The position numbers and the translations under genes are program-made. The notes under the pieces are model-generated. The model was not told the origin of the DNA and made no database searches. It saw only the letters and a list, made by a program, of their open reading frames with translations. 64,000 bases of DNA. Origin: Micrococcales bacterium 73-13. Lineage in GTDB: Bacteria > Actinomycetota > Actinomycetes > Actinomycetales > Microbacteriaceae. This document shows positions 1-7,743 of this stretch, piece after piece (positions within the stretch are counted from its first letter, which is position 1; every line of letters begins with the position of its first letter). The stretch spans positions 95,285-159,284 of the forward strand of contig MKVN01000008.1 of the NCBI GenBank assembly GCA_001898855.1, written 5' to 3'.

Positions 1-82
1 CGAGGTCGGACCGTGGACCCGTCTGACGCTCGCCCGCGGGCACGTGCTCGTCAAGCGCCGCTCCTGGTCGCTCGCCGGCTGA
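1..82 (+). CDS. 3' end of an unidentified gene (partial)
   Basis: Reading from base 2, an open frame gives 26 residues ending in LVKRRSWSLAG followed by TGA at 80-82. The alternation of hydrophobic and basic residues looks like a real protein C-terminus, and the codons carry the G/C third-position bias of the genome. The gene starts before the window, so its function cannot be named. It would converge on the globin gene at 159. Bases 83-158 show no feature. Confidence 0.35.
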   Translation, partial: EVGPWTRLTLARGHVLVKRRSWSLAG

Positions 83-158
83 GCGTGCGCCCGCCGGCTC
101 GCCACCTCCCGGCCCGCCGTCCCGCGCCCGCTCCGCCGACGGGCGAGCGCGCGCGCCG

Positions 159-575
159 TCAGGCCGAGTTGACCATCGCGTGCGCCGCGCGCTCGAGGTA
201 GTCCCAGAGCTGGTGCTCGTCGGCGGGGGAGAGCGAGCCGTCCGCGACGAGGAGGTCGACGCCGACCCGCATGTGCGCGAGCCAGCGGTCGCGCGCGTCC
301 GGCGTGATGCGGTAGGGCTGGTGGCGCAGCCGCAGCCGTGGGTGGCCGCGTTCCTGGGAGTACGTGGTCGGGCCGCCCCAGTACTGCTCGAGGAAGCCGG
401 TGAGCCGCTGGATCGCGCCCTCGAGGTCCTCCTCCGGGTACATCGGACGCAGCGCCGGGTCCTCGGCGACCCCGCGGTAGAACTCGCGGACCAGCCGCTC
501 GAAGGCCGCCCGTCCGCCGACCCGCGTCCAGAACGTGCGGTCCGGCCCGGTCGGGATCAGCTGCGGCTCAGGCAT
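159..575 (-). CDS. glbO: Group II truncated haemoglobin (GlbO-like)
   Basis: A 138-residue haem protein of the truncated globin family, which in actinobacteria binds O2 and is linked to respiration and to NO or peroxide chemistry. The ATG at 575 gives MPEPQLIPTGPDRTFW; the open frame continues upstream but only as low-complexity Arg/Pro sequence. Family signs are FYRGVAEDPALRPMYPEED in the B-E region, LRLRHQPYRI carrying the likely proximal (F8) histidine, and the RDRWLAHM tryptophan expected at G8 in group II. Its start overlaps the stop of the upstream mechanosensitive channel gene by 8 bases, so the two are probably co-transcribed and coupled. The family call is secure; the physiological role is inferred from the family. 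Confidence 0.9.
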   Translation of the reverse strand: MPEPQLIPTGPDRTFWTRVGGRAAFERLVREFYRGVAEDPALRPMYPEEDLEGAIQRLTGFLEQYWGGPTTYSQERGHPRLRLRHQPYRITPDARDRWLAHMRVGVDLLVADGSLSPADEHQLWDYLERAAHAMVNSA

Positions 576-1581
576 CGGCCTTGGGCGGGGTCTTCGGCAT
601 CGGCTTCGTGCGGGGGCTGCGGTGCGGTGCGGTCGGGACGACGGCCTCCCCATCGAGACGGATCGAGTTCACGGACGGCAGCCGCACGCCTCGGGCGTCG
701 AGCGCGCTCTTGATGCGGGACTGCAGCTCCCGGCGCACGTCGTCCTTCGCGCTCGACCGGGTGGTCGCGACCACGCGCAGCACAACGGCGTCCGAGGAGA
801 TCGACTCGATGCCCCAGAGCGTCGGCGGCTCGAGCAGTCGGGTGCGCCAGGCCGAGTCCTCCGCGAGGGACTTGCCGGCGTCGAGGATCGCCTCCTTGAC
901 CGCGTCGATGTCGGTGTCGTAGGGCACCGCGAGGTCGATGATCGCGCGAGCCCAGCCCTGCGACTGGTTGCCGACCCGCACGATCTCGCCGTTGCGGACG
1001 AACCACAGCGTGCCGTTCACGTCCCGCACCTTGGTGACCCGGATGCCGACGTCCTCCACGACGCCGGAGGCGAGCCCGAGGTCGACGACGTCGCCGATGC
1101 CGACCTGGTCCTCGCTGACCAGGAAGATGCCGTTCATGACGTCCCTGACGAGGCCCTGGGCGCCGATGCCGAGGCCGGCGCCCACCGCCGCGGCGACGAT
1201 GGCGAACGCGCTCGTCGCCCCGGGGAAGAGGGTGTAGAAGATCAGGAACAGCGAGAGGATGACGATCGCCCAGGTCACCGCGCTGCTGAACACGGTGCCG
1301 AGCGAGCGGGTGCGCTGCACGCGCCGGACGGCGGAGACGGGGGACTGCGCGGTCAGCGCCCGGGTGTCGTCGACGGCGTAGCGGCGCTTGACCCCGCTGA
1401 CGATGCGGTCCACCGAGCGGTGGATCAGGATCTGCAGGATCGCGCGCAGCAGCAGCGCGATCACGATGATCAGCAGCACCCGGACGGGCGCGCCCCAGAC
1501 GGAGCCGAACAGCCAGTCGAGCCAGTCGGTGAACTGCTCCCAGCCGTTCGCCGTCGGCGCCTCCTCCCCGTCCCCCGGCAC
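568..1581 (-). CDS. MscS-family mechanosensitive ion channel
   Basis: A membrane channel that opens under membrane tension to release osmolytes. With the GTG at 1581 the protein has 337 residues: a hydrophobic helix (VLLIIVIALLLRAILQILI), a second (AVTWAIVILSLFLIFYTLF), then the pore-lining helix region AIVAAAVGAGLGIGAQGLV followed by DVMNGIFLVSEDQVGIGDVV, the typical MscS beta domain, and GVVEDVGIRVTKVRDVNGT. The C-terminus is a basic, Pro-rich tail. The GTG was chosen because it lies 2 bases after the pepN stop and has a GGCGGAG-like ribosome site inside pepN. It sits in a pepN-mscS-globin transcription unit. Start-site certainty is moderate; family certainty is high. Confidence 0.92.
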   Translation of the reverse strand: MPGDGEEAPTANGWEQFTDWLDWLFGSVWGAPVRVLLIIVIALLLRAILQILIHRSVDRIVSGVKRRYAVDDTRALTAQSPVSAVRRVQRTRSLGTVFSSAVTWAIVILSLFLIFYTLFPGATSAFAIVAAAVGAGLGIGAQGLVRDVMNGIFLVSEDQVGIGDVVDLGLASGVVEDVGIRVTKVRDVNGTLWFVRNGEIVRVGNQSQGWARAIIDLAVPYDTDIDAVKEAILDAGKSLAEDSAWRTRLLEPPTLWGIESISSDAVVLRVVATTRSSAKDDVRRELQSRIKSALDARGVRLPSVNSIRLDGEAVVPTAPHRSPRTKPMPKTPPKADA

Positions 1582-1583
1582 GG

Positions 1584-4166
1584 CTACGGCTCCGCCAGGT
1601 CCCGCTGCTGCGCGCGCAGCGCCCGCTCGATCCCGGCGAGGTTCTCGACGACGAGTCGGCGCAGCGCCGGGATGCCGGGGTGGGCGTCGAGCCAGGCGCG
1701 GGTCGCCGCCGCGAGCTCGGGGGAGGCGAGCGCGCCGGGGTAGAGCCCGACGACGAAGAACTCCGCGAGCTTGTACGAGCGCGAGCCCCAGATGTCCTCG
1801 AGCGCCGCGAAGTAGGGCTCGACGAGCGGCTCCAGGACGGCGGGGTCGTTGACGTGCCCGACGCCGAGCGTCACGCTGCGCTGCAGCTCGTTGGAGAGCT
1901 CGGCCGATTCCGCCAGCGAGGCGAAGGCGGCGCGCTTCGCCTCGACGGTCGGGATCGCCGCCCGCAGCCGGGTCGCGGCCTGCTGGCCCTTCGCCGAGGG
2001 GTCGGCGGCGAGCTGCGCGGCGATCTCCGGCTCCCCGGCGGCGCCGATCACGACGATCCCCTCGAGCAGCTCCCAGGCGAGGTCGGTGTCGATCTTCAGC
2101 CCGTCGAGCTCGAGACGGCCGTCGAGCAGGTCGCGCAGCACCGCGGCGTGCGCCCCGGTCGAGGCGATCGCGGCGAAGAACTTGGCGAACTGGAACTGCG
2201 CGTCGCTGCCCGGCTCCGCCGCCCGGGCGAGCTCCCACAGCGCGGTCCCGACCGAGGCGATCGTCTCGCGGCGCCTCGCCGGGTCCACATAGCTCCTCGC
2301 GGTCGTCAGCAGCTGGGTCAGCGTCGTGCGGATCGTGGTCGACTCGGTCTCGGCGGCGATGTTGCCGAGGACGAGCGAGATGTAGTCGCTCGGACGGGTC
2401 TCGGCGTCGCGGGTCGCGTCCCAGGCGGCGCCCCAGACGAGCGCCCGGGCGAGCGGATCGGCGATGGTGCCGAGGTGCGCGATCGCGTGGCCGAGGGAGG
2501 CCTCGTCGAGCCGGATCTTCGCGTAGGCGAGGTCCTCGTCGTTGACGAGCACGAGCGCGGGCCGGGCGCGGCCGACGAGCTCCGGCACCTCGGTGCGCGT
2601 CCCGTCGACGTCGAGCTCGACGAAGTGCGTGCGCACCAGGCGCTCGCCGGCGACGCCGTCGTCGCGGAGGTCGTAGAACCCGACCCCCAGCCGGTGCGGC
2701 CGGATCGTCGGCCACTCGGCCGGCGCCTCCTGGAGGATCGCGAACGCCGTGATGACGCCGTCCGCGTCGACCTCGAGCTCGGGGCGCAGCGTGTTCACCC
2801 CGGCGGTCTCGAGCCACAGCCGGGACCACTCGACCAGCTCGCGGCCGCTGGTCGCCTCCAGCTCGACGAGCAGGTCCCGCAGCTCGGTGTTCCCGTGCGC
2901 GTGCTTGCGGAAGTAGTTCCCGACGCCGGCGAAGAACGCGTCGACGCCGACCCACGCCGCGAGCTGCTTGAGGACCGAGCCGCCCTTGGCGTAGGTGATG
3001 CCGTCGAAGTTGACCTGGACGTCCTCGAGGTCGTTGATCGTCGCCGAGACGGGGTGCGTCGACGGCAGCTGGTCCTGCCGGTAGGCCCAGGTCTTCTCCA
3101 TCGCCTGGAACGTCGTCCAGGCCTCGGTCCACTCCGTCGCCTCGGCGGTCGCGATCGTGGAGGCCCACTCGGCGAAGGACTCGTTGAGCCAGAGGTCGTT
3201 CCACCACTTCATCGTCACCAGGTCGCCGAACCACATGTGCGCGAGCTCGTGCAGGATGGTGACGACACGGCGCTCCCGGACGGCGTCGGTGACCTTGGAG
3301 CGGAAGACGTACGTCTCGGTGAACGTCACGGCGCCGGCGTTCTCCATCGCCCCCGCGTTGAACTCCGGTACGAAGAGCTGGTCGTACTTCTCGAACGGGT
3401 AGGGGACGCCGAACTTCTCCTCGTAGTAGGCGAAGCCCTGCCGGGTCTTGTCGAAGACGTAGTCGGCGTCGACGTGCTCGGCGAGGGACTTGCGCGCGAA
3501 CACGCCGAGCGGGATCGTGCGGCCGTCCGAGGACTGCAGCGAGTCGTGCCAGTCGACGTACGGCCCGGCGATGATCGCCGTGATGTAGCTCGAGACGACG
3601 GGGGTCGGGGAGAACGTCCACACCCGGGCCCGTCGGTCCCCGGACGGCCCCTGCGGAGCGTCCTCGACCGCTGCCGCCGGCTGGTTCGACACCACTGTCC
3701 AGGCCTGGGGGACCGTGACGGCGAACCGGAACGTCGCCTTCAGGTCCGGCTGCTCGAAGACCGCGAACACGCGCCGGGAGTCCGGCACCTCGAACTGCGA
3801 GTAGAGGTAGACCTCGTCGTCGATCGGGTCGACGAAGCGGTGCAGGCCCTCCCCCGAGGTCGAGTAGCGGAAGTCGGCGACCACCTCGAGCACGTTGTCC
3901 GCGGCGAGCCCCGGCAGCGCGATGCGCGCCCCGTCCGCGACCTCGGCGGGGTCGAGCGCGACCCCGTTGAGGACGACGAGGTGGACGTCGGCCGCGATCG
4001 CGTCGATGAACGTCGCGGCGCCGGGCGTCGCGGAGAACCTCGCCACGGTGCGGCTGCGGAACGTCTCCGGACCCGTCGTGAGGTCGAGCTCGACCTCGTA
4101 GGACCGGCTGGTGACGACCGACTTGCGCTCGATCGCCTCGGCGCGGGTCAGGTTCTCTCCGGGCAC
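1584..4166 (-). CDS. pepN: Aminopeptidase N, M1 zinc metallopeptidase
   Basis: A cytosolic zinc aminopeptidase that removes N-terminal residues from peptides during protein turnover. The 860-residue protein starts at a GTG (4166) preceded by AAGGAG. It shows the GAMENAG exopeptidase motif near residue 272 and the zinc site HELAHMWFGD near residue 304, with the third ligand in NESFAEW about 20 residues later, so the active site is complete. The C-terminal half matches the helical ERAP1-like domain of actinobacterial PepN, and the length is normal. A -10-like TAGGCT lies about 30 bases upstream of the start, so this gene probably heads the pepN-mscS-globin unit. Confidence 0.97.
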   Translation of the reverse strand: MPGENLTRAEAIERKSVVTSRSYEVELDLTTGPETFRSRTVARFSATPGAATFIDAIAADVHLVVLNGVALDPAEVADGARIALPGLAADNVLEVVADFRYSTSGEGLHRFVDPIDDEVYLYSQFEVPDSRRVFAVFEQPDLKATFRFAVTVPQAWTVVSNQPAAAVEDAPQGPSGDRRARVWTFSPTPVVSSYITAIIAGPYVDWHDSLQSSDGRTIPLGVFARKSLAEHVDADYVFDKTRQGFAYYEEKFGVPYPFEKYDQLFVPEFNAGAMENAGAVTFTETYVFRSKVTDAVRERRVVTILHELAHMWFGDLVTMKWWNDLWLNESFAEWASTIATAEATEWTEAWTTFQAMEKTWAYRQDQLPSTHPVSATINDLEDVQVNFDGITYAKGGSVLKQLAAWVGVDAFFAGVGNYFRKHAHGNTELRDLLVELEATSGRELVEWSRLWLETAGVNTLRPELEVDADGVITAFAILQEAPAEWPTIRPHRLGVGFYDLRDDGVAGERLVRTHFVELDVDGTRTEVPELVGRARPALVLVNDEDLAYAKIRLDEASLGHAIAHLGTIADPLARALVWGAAWDATRDAETRPSDYISLVLGNIAAETESTTIRTTLTQLLTTARSYVDPARRRETIASVGTALWELARAAEPGSDAQFQFAKFFAAIASTGAHAAVLRDLLDGRLELDGLKIDTDLAWELLEGIVVIGAAGEPEIAAQLAADPSAKGQQAATRLRAAIPTVEAKRAAFASLAESAELSNELQRSVTLGVGHVNDPAVLEPLVEPYFAALEDIWGSRSYKLAEFFVVGLYPGALASPELAAATRAWLDAHPGIPALRRLVVENLAGIERALRAQQRDLAEP

Positions 4167-4247
4167 GGGTGCTCCTTCGGTGGTGGCCGGTCAAGCCTAC
4201 GACGCCGGTCCTCGGCTCGTCCTGCTCGGCGCATGGAGCCTGCAGTG

Positions 4248-4253
4248 TATATT
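4248..4253 (+). promoter_or_regulatory. Candidate -10 element for the surface-protein gene
   Basis: The hexamer TATATT stands out in very GC-rich sequence, about 88 bases before the ATG at 4341. No convincing -35 is visible. It is the best candidate promoter in the pepN/surface-protein intergenic region. Confidence 0.35.
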
Positions 4254-4340
4254 CGGGGCACCTCCAGGGCCGGTGGCGCGCGGGCACCCGACGACCGCGC
4301 GAGCCGCCCTCGGCAGGGCGGACCGGACGAGGGGGTCGGG

Positions 4341-5183
4341 ATGCGCGCATCGGATTCGAGGGCTCGGACCCTGCGCCTCGCGCTCGCGGGCGGCCTGGGC
4401 GTCGGCGTGCTGCTGCTCAGCCCGGTCGCGGCGAGCGCATCGCTCGGGGACGCGTCCGCCGTCGCGGTCGACGCCGACGGCGTCCTCACGCCCTTGGACC
4501 CGATCACCAACGATCCCCTCTTCTCCTTCGCCCTCGACCAGACGGCGGGCCCGGTCGCGGCGCCGCCGGATGCCGTGTACTCCCTCCCGGGCATCGCGCT
4601 CCAGGCGGATCTCGGGCCGTTCCTCGGCGGCCTGCAGGACGTGCTCTGGTTCGACGGCCTCGCGTCGGCGGCGTCGAGCACCGGCACCGGCTCCGCGGCG
4701 TCGGCGTCGGTCGACGAGTTCAGGATGAACACGGCCGGAGGCCAGCTCACCATCCAGGGGATCTCGTCGAGCGTCGCGTGCTCGGCGAACGGGACGACGG
4801 CCTCGGTCGGCAGCGGCATGACGGTCGATCTCGGCGGCACCCCCGTCCCGCTCGACCCCTCGGGCATCACCGTCATCGACTTCTTCGATCCTCCGGTCCC
4901 CGGCTTCCACTTCGTCATCACGCTCGTGCAGTCCTCGTCGACGACGGCCAACTCGGCGACCGCGAACGGGCTCACGATCGTCATCGACGAGGACCTCACC
5001 GGGATCATCAAGGCGAATGCCACGATCGCCGTCGCGCAGTCGTCGTGCACGGTCAACCTGGCCGAGACGGGCGGCGCGGTCCCGGTCTTCGCGGTCCCGA
5101 GCGCCCTCGCGCTGCTCGGGCTCGGCGCGGCGATCCTGGCAGTCGCGGCTCGGGCGCGTCGGCGCGCGGCGGACGCGGAGTGA
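4341..5183 (+). CDS. Secreted choice-of-anchor-type surface protein with LAXTG-like sorting signal
   Basis: A 280-residue protein of unknown function that is exported. It has an N-terminal signal peptide (hydrophobic run LRLALAGGLGVGVLLLSPVAASA), an Ala/Ser/Thr-rich beta-type body containing two isolated cysteines (SVACSANG and QSSCTVN), and a C-terminal sorting signal: LAETGG, a hydrophobic helix (VPSALALLGLGAAILAVAA) and a basic tail RARRRAADAE. LAETG fits the LAXTG motif used by class E sortases of high-GC Gram-positives, so the protein is probably attached to peptidoglycan. No sortase gene lies nearby. The start at 4341 follows a GGGGGTCGGG ribosome site. The body was not matched to a named family. 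Confidence 0.75.
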   Translation: MRASDSRARTLRLALAGGLGVGVLLLSPVAASASLGDASAVAVDADGVLTPLDPITNDPLFSFALDQTAGPVAAPPDAVYSLPGIALQADLGPFLGGLQDVLWFDGLASAASSTGTGSAASASVDEFRMNTAGGQLTIQGISSSVACSANGTTASVGSGMTVDLGGTPVPLDPSGITVIDFFDPPVPGFHFVITLVQSSSTTANSATANGLTIVIDEDLTGIIKANATIAVAQSSCTVNLAETGGAVPVFAVPSALALLGLGAAILAVAARARRRAADAE

Positions 5184-5213
5184 GGGGTCGCGGCCCGGCC
5201 TAGGCTGGTGCGC

Positions 5214-5729
5214 ATGCGGATCCACATCGCGACCGACCACGCCGGCCTCGAGTTCAGCCGCGAGCTGCAGGACCACCTGAGGGCCGCCGGCCACGAGGTC
5301 GTCGACCACGGTCCGCGCTCCTTCGACCCGGTCGACGACTACCCGTCGTTCTGCATCGACGCGGCGATCGCGACCGTCGCCGACCGGACGGCCGGCGTCG
5401 AGGCGCTCGGGGTCGTCTTCGGCGGCTCGGGCAACGGCGAGCAGATGGCGGCGAACAAGGTCCGCGGCGCCCGCGCGGCGCTGGTCTGGAGCGACGCCAC
5501 GGCGGTGCTCGCCCGTGAGCACAACGACGCGAACGTCATCTCGATCGGCGCCCGCCAGCACACGGTCGAGGAGGCGAAGCGGCTCGTCGACCTGTTCATC
5601 GCGACGCCGTTCAGCCGGGAGGAGCGCCACGAGCGCCGGATCGCACAGCTCGCCGAGTACGAGACCACCGGCGCCATCGCCGGTCACCCCCTCATCGCCC
5701 CCTCCGCTCCCTCCTCGTCCCCCTCATGA
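5214..5729 (+). CDS. rpiB: Ribose-5-phosphate isomerase B
   Basis: Interconverts ribulose 5-phosphate and ribose 5-phosphate in the non-oxidative pentose phosphate pathway. The 171-residue protein begins MRIHIATDHAGLEFS, the usual RpiB N-terminus, and contains GGSGNGEQMAANKVRGAR, the phosphate and substrate loop. In this actinobacterial subgroup a Glu (as in NGEQ) replaces the catalytic Cys used by the E. coli enzyme; that residue assignment rests on family knowledge. The ATG at 5214 was chosen over the GTG at 5208 because a TAGGCT -10 ends 7 bases before it, which fits a leaderless transcript. It is followed by a DNA glycosylase gene. Confidence 0.95.
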   Translation: MRIHIATDHAGLEFSRELQDHLRAAGHEVVDHGPRSFDPVDDYPSFCIDAAIATVADRTAGVEALGVVFGGSGNGEQMAANKVRGARAALVWSDATAVLAREHNDANVISIGARQHTVEEAKRLVDLFIATPFSREERHERRIAQLAEYETTGAIAGHPLIAPSAPSSSPS

Positions 5730-5801
5730 TCGCCGTCTTCGGCGGCTGGTCGGGCCGGAGCACCCGCCGTTCCGGGCGAACGTCGAGGGGAGGTGCGGGG
5801 G

Positions 5802-6836
5802 ATGCCTGAGGGGCACTCCGTGCACCGGATCGCGCGGCAGTTCGCGCGGCACTTCGTCGACGCGGGACCGGTCGCGGTGAGCAGCCCGCAGGGTCGCTTC
5901 GCCGCCGACGCGCGGCTCGTCGACGGGCACGCCATGACGCAGGCGCGGGCGGTCGGCAAGCAGATGTTCCTCGAGTTCGACAACGGCCTGTGGCTGCGGG
6001 TGCACCTCGGCATGTACGGCGCGTGGGACTTCGCGGGGGACATCACCGTCGACGACACGACGGCGTCGGCCGGCGGCCGGATGGGCCAGACGAACCAGCG
6101 CGGGACGGTCGTCGGCGCGACCGGGACGGGGGAGCGCGGCGTCTCGGCGCACGCCAGGCGCGACACCGTCGTGGGCGCGCACGAGGACTCCGTCTGGTCG
6201 ATCGGGGCGCCGCGGCGCACCCGGATCCGGATGGCCGAGTCCGAGCGGCTCGAGCCGGAGATCACCGAGTGGCCGCCCGAGCCGATCGGCCAGGTGCGCG
6301 CGCGGCTGCTGACCGCAAGTGCCGTCGCCGACCTGCGCGGGCCGACGGTGTGCGAGGTGATCGACGCGGCCGCGGTGGCGCGGGTGATCGCCGCGCTCGG
6401 GCCGGATCCGCTGGTCGACCGCGGCCGGGCCGCGGAGCAGCGCTTCGTCGACGCGGTGCGCGCGAAGTCCACGCCGATCGGCCTGCTGCTGATGGACCAG
6501 TCCGTGGTCTCCGGCATCGGGAACGTCTACCGCGCCGAGCTGCTGTTCCGCGCCCGGCAGTCGCCGTTCACCCCCGGCAGGCTCGTGCCGGAGGACGTCG
6601 TGGGAGCGCTCTGGCGCGACTGGGCCAAGCTGCTGCGGATCGGCGTCGAGACCGGGCAGATGCTCACGATGGACGGCCTGCGCGGCGAGGCGAGGCGCCG
6701 TGCGCTCGCGCACCGGGACGATCGGCACTGGGTCTACCACCGCACCGGCGAGCCGTGCCGGGTGTGCGGCACCCCGATCGCGATGCAGGTCGCGGCCGGC
6801 CGCAAGCTCTACTGGTGCCCCTCCTGCCAGGCGTGA
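5802..6836 (+). CDS. nei: Fpg/Nei-family DNA glycosylase (endonuclease VIII-like)
   Basis: Removes oxidised bases in base-excision repair. The start at 5802 is fixed by biochemistry as well as by the GGGG ribosome site: after Met removal the catalytic Pro is followed by Glu (MPEGHSVHR), as in Nei enzymes. The 344-residue protein has the conserved Lys/His region (VGKQMFLEF, LRVHLGMYG), the helix-two-turn-helix segment around MDQSVVSGIGNVYRAELLF, and a C-terminal zinc finger with two Cys pairs (CRVCG and CPSC). PEGHS rather than PELPE favours the Nei branch over Fpg. It lies 72 bases after rpiB and may share its transcript. Confidence 0.93.
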   Translation: MPEGHSVHRIARQFARHFVDAGPVAVSSPQGRFAADARLVDGHAMTQARAVGKQMFLEFDNGLWLRVHLGMYGAWDFAGDITVDDTTASAGGRMGQTNQRGTVVGATGTGERGVSAHARRDTVVGAHEDSVWSIGAPRRTRIRMAESERLEPEITEWPPEPIGQVRARLLTASAVADLRGPTVCEVIDAAAVARVIAALGPDPLVDRGRAAEQRFVDAVRAKSTPIGLLLMDQSVVSGIGNVYRAELLFRARQSPFTPGRLVPEDVVGALWRDWAKLLRIGVETGQMLTMDGLRGEARRRALAHRDDRHWVYHRTGEPCRVCGTPIAMQVAAGRKLYWCPSCQA

Positions 6837-6943
6837 GCCCGGACGGGGCGCCGGCCGAGCCGCTGCGGCTCGGCGAGCGACCCGTGCCGATGATCCGTTT
6901 CGTGCGAGGCTGAGCCGGTCCGCGCGAGCCCGAGGAGCCGTCG

Positions 6944-7570
6944 ATGCGCCACACGCCCCGCTACATCGTCGAGGACCCGGAGTGGGTCAAGGGCCTCATC
7001 CGCGGCAACCCGTGGGCGACGATCGTGTCGCCGACCTCGGCCGGGCTCATCGCCTCGCACTATCCGGTCCTGCTCGAGGAGGAGGCCGAGGGGATCAGCC
7101 TGGTCAGCCACGTCGGCCGGCCCGACGACGAGCTGCACGAGCTCGGCGCGCACGAGGTGCTCGTGATCGTCCAGGGCCCGCACGCGTACGTGAGCCCGAG
7201 CGTGTACGGCAACGGGGAGAACATCGCCACCTGGGACCACCTCACCGCGCACCTCCACGGCGTGCCCGAGATCCTCGACGAGGAGGAGAACTACCGGGTG
7301 CTCGAGCGCCTGACCGACCACTTCGAGCACGGCCGGGTCGGCGCCCGCTCGCTCGCGAACGACGAGGCGGGGTCGCGACGGGTGGCGAAGGGGACGACCG
7401 GCTTCCGACTGCGGGTGACGCGCTTCGAGGCGCGCGCCAAGCTCAGCCAGAACAAGGCGCCCGAGGTGATGGCGCGCGTCGCCGACGACCTCGAGGCGCG
7501 CCAGCCGGCGCTCGCCGCCGAGGTCCGCAGGGCGATCCCGGGCGGGCCGTCCCCTAGACTGGCGCCGTGA
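6944..7570 (+). CDS. PaiB-family FMN-binding protein
   Basis: A 208-residue member of the PaiB/FMN-binding negative regulator family, which has a split-barrel flavin-binding fold. Recognisable segments are NPWATIVSP and LIASHYPVLL near the N-terminus, SLVSHVGRPDD, VQGPHAYVSPSVY, and GTTGFRLRVTRFEAR.KLSQNK near the C-terminus. The Bacillus protein was described as a repressor of sporulation and protease genes, but most family members have unknown roles and may simply bind FMN or haem. The start ATG at 6944 fits the family N-terminus MRHTPRYIVEDP. The stop overlaps the GTG of the next small membrane gene. Confidence 0.9.
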   Translation: MRHTPRYIVEDPEWVKGLIRGNPWATIVSPTSAGLIASHYPVLLEEEAEGISLVSHVGRPDDELHELGAHEVLVIVQGPHAYVSPSVYGNGENIATWDHLTAHLHGVPEILDEEENYRVLERLTDHFEHGRVGARSLANDEAGSRRVAKGTTGFRLRVTRFEARAKLSQNKAPEVMARVADDLEARQPALAAEVRRAIPGGPSPRLAP

Positions 7571-7740
7571 AGGTCTTCGTGTTCGTCGTCGCGTTCGTCA
7601 TCTTCCTCGCGAGCCTCTACCTCTTCACGCTCGCCTTCGCCGTGCCCGGCTTCGAGGCGCTGATCTTCAGCGGCGGCATCATCGGGGTGGTGATCGCCTT
7701 CGCGATCCCGTTCCACCTGCTGAAGCGGGTGCAGCCCTAG
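7567..7740 (+). CDS. Small two-helix membrane protein
   Basis: A 57-residue protein with two strong transmembrane segments (VFVFVVAFVIFLASLYLFTLAFAV and ALIFSGGIIGVVIAFAIPFHLL) and a short basic tail LKRVQP. Its GTG start overlaps the stop of the PaiB-like gene (GTGA). A TAGACT -10 hexamer at 7555-7560 ends six bases before the GTG, so it could also be made from its own leaderless transcript. No family was recognised and no function is proposed. Confidence 0.7.
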   Translation: MKVFVFVVAFVIFLASLYLFTLAFAVPGFEALIFSGGIIGVVIAFAIPFHLLKRVQP

Positions 7741-7743
7741 GCG

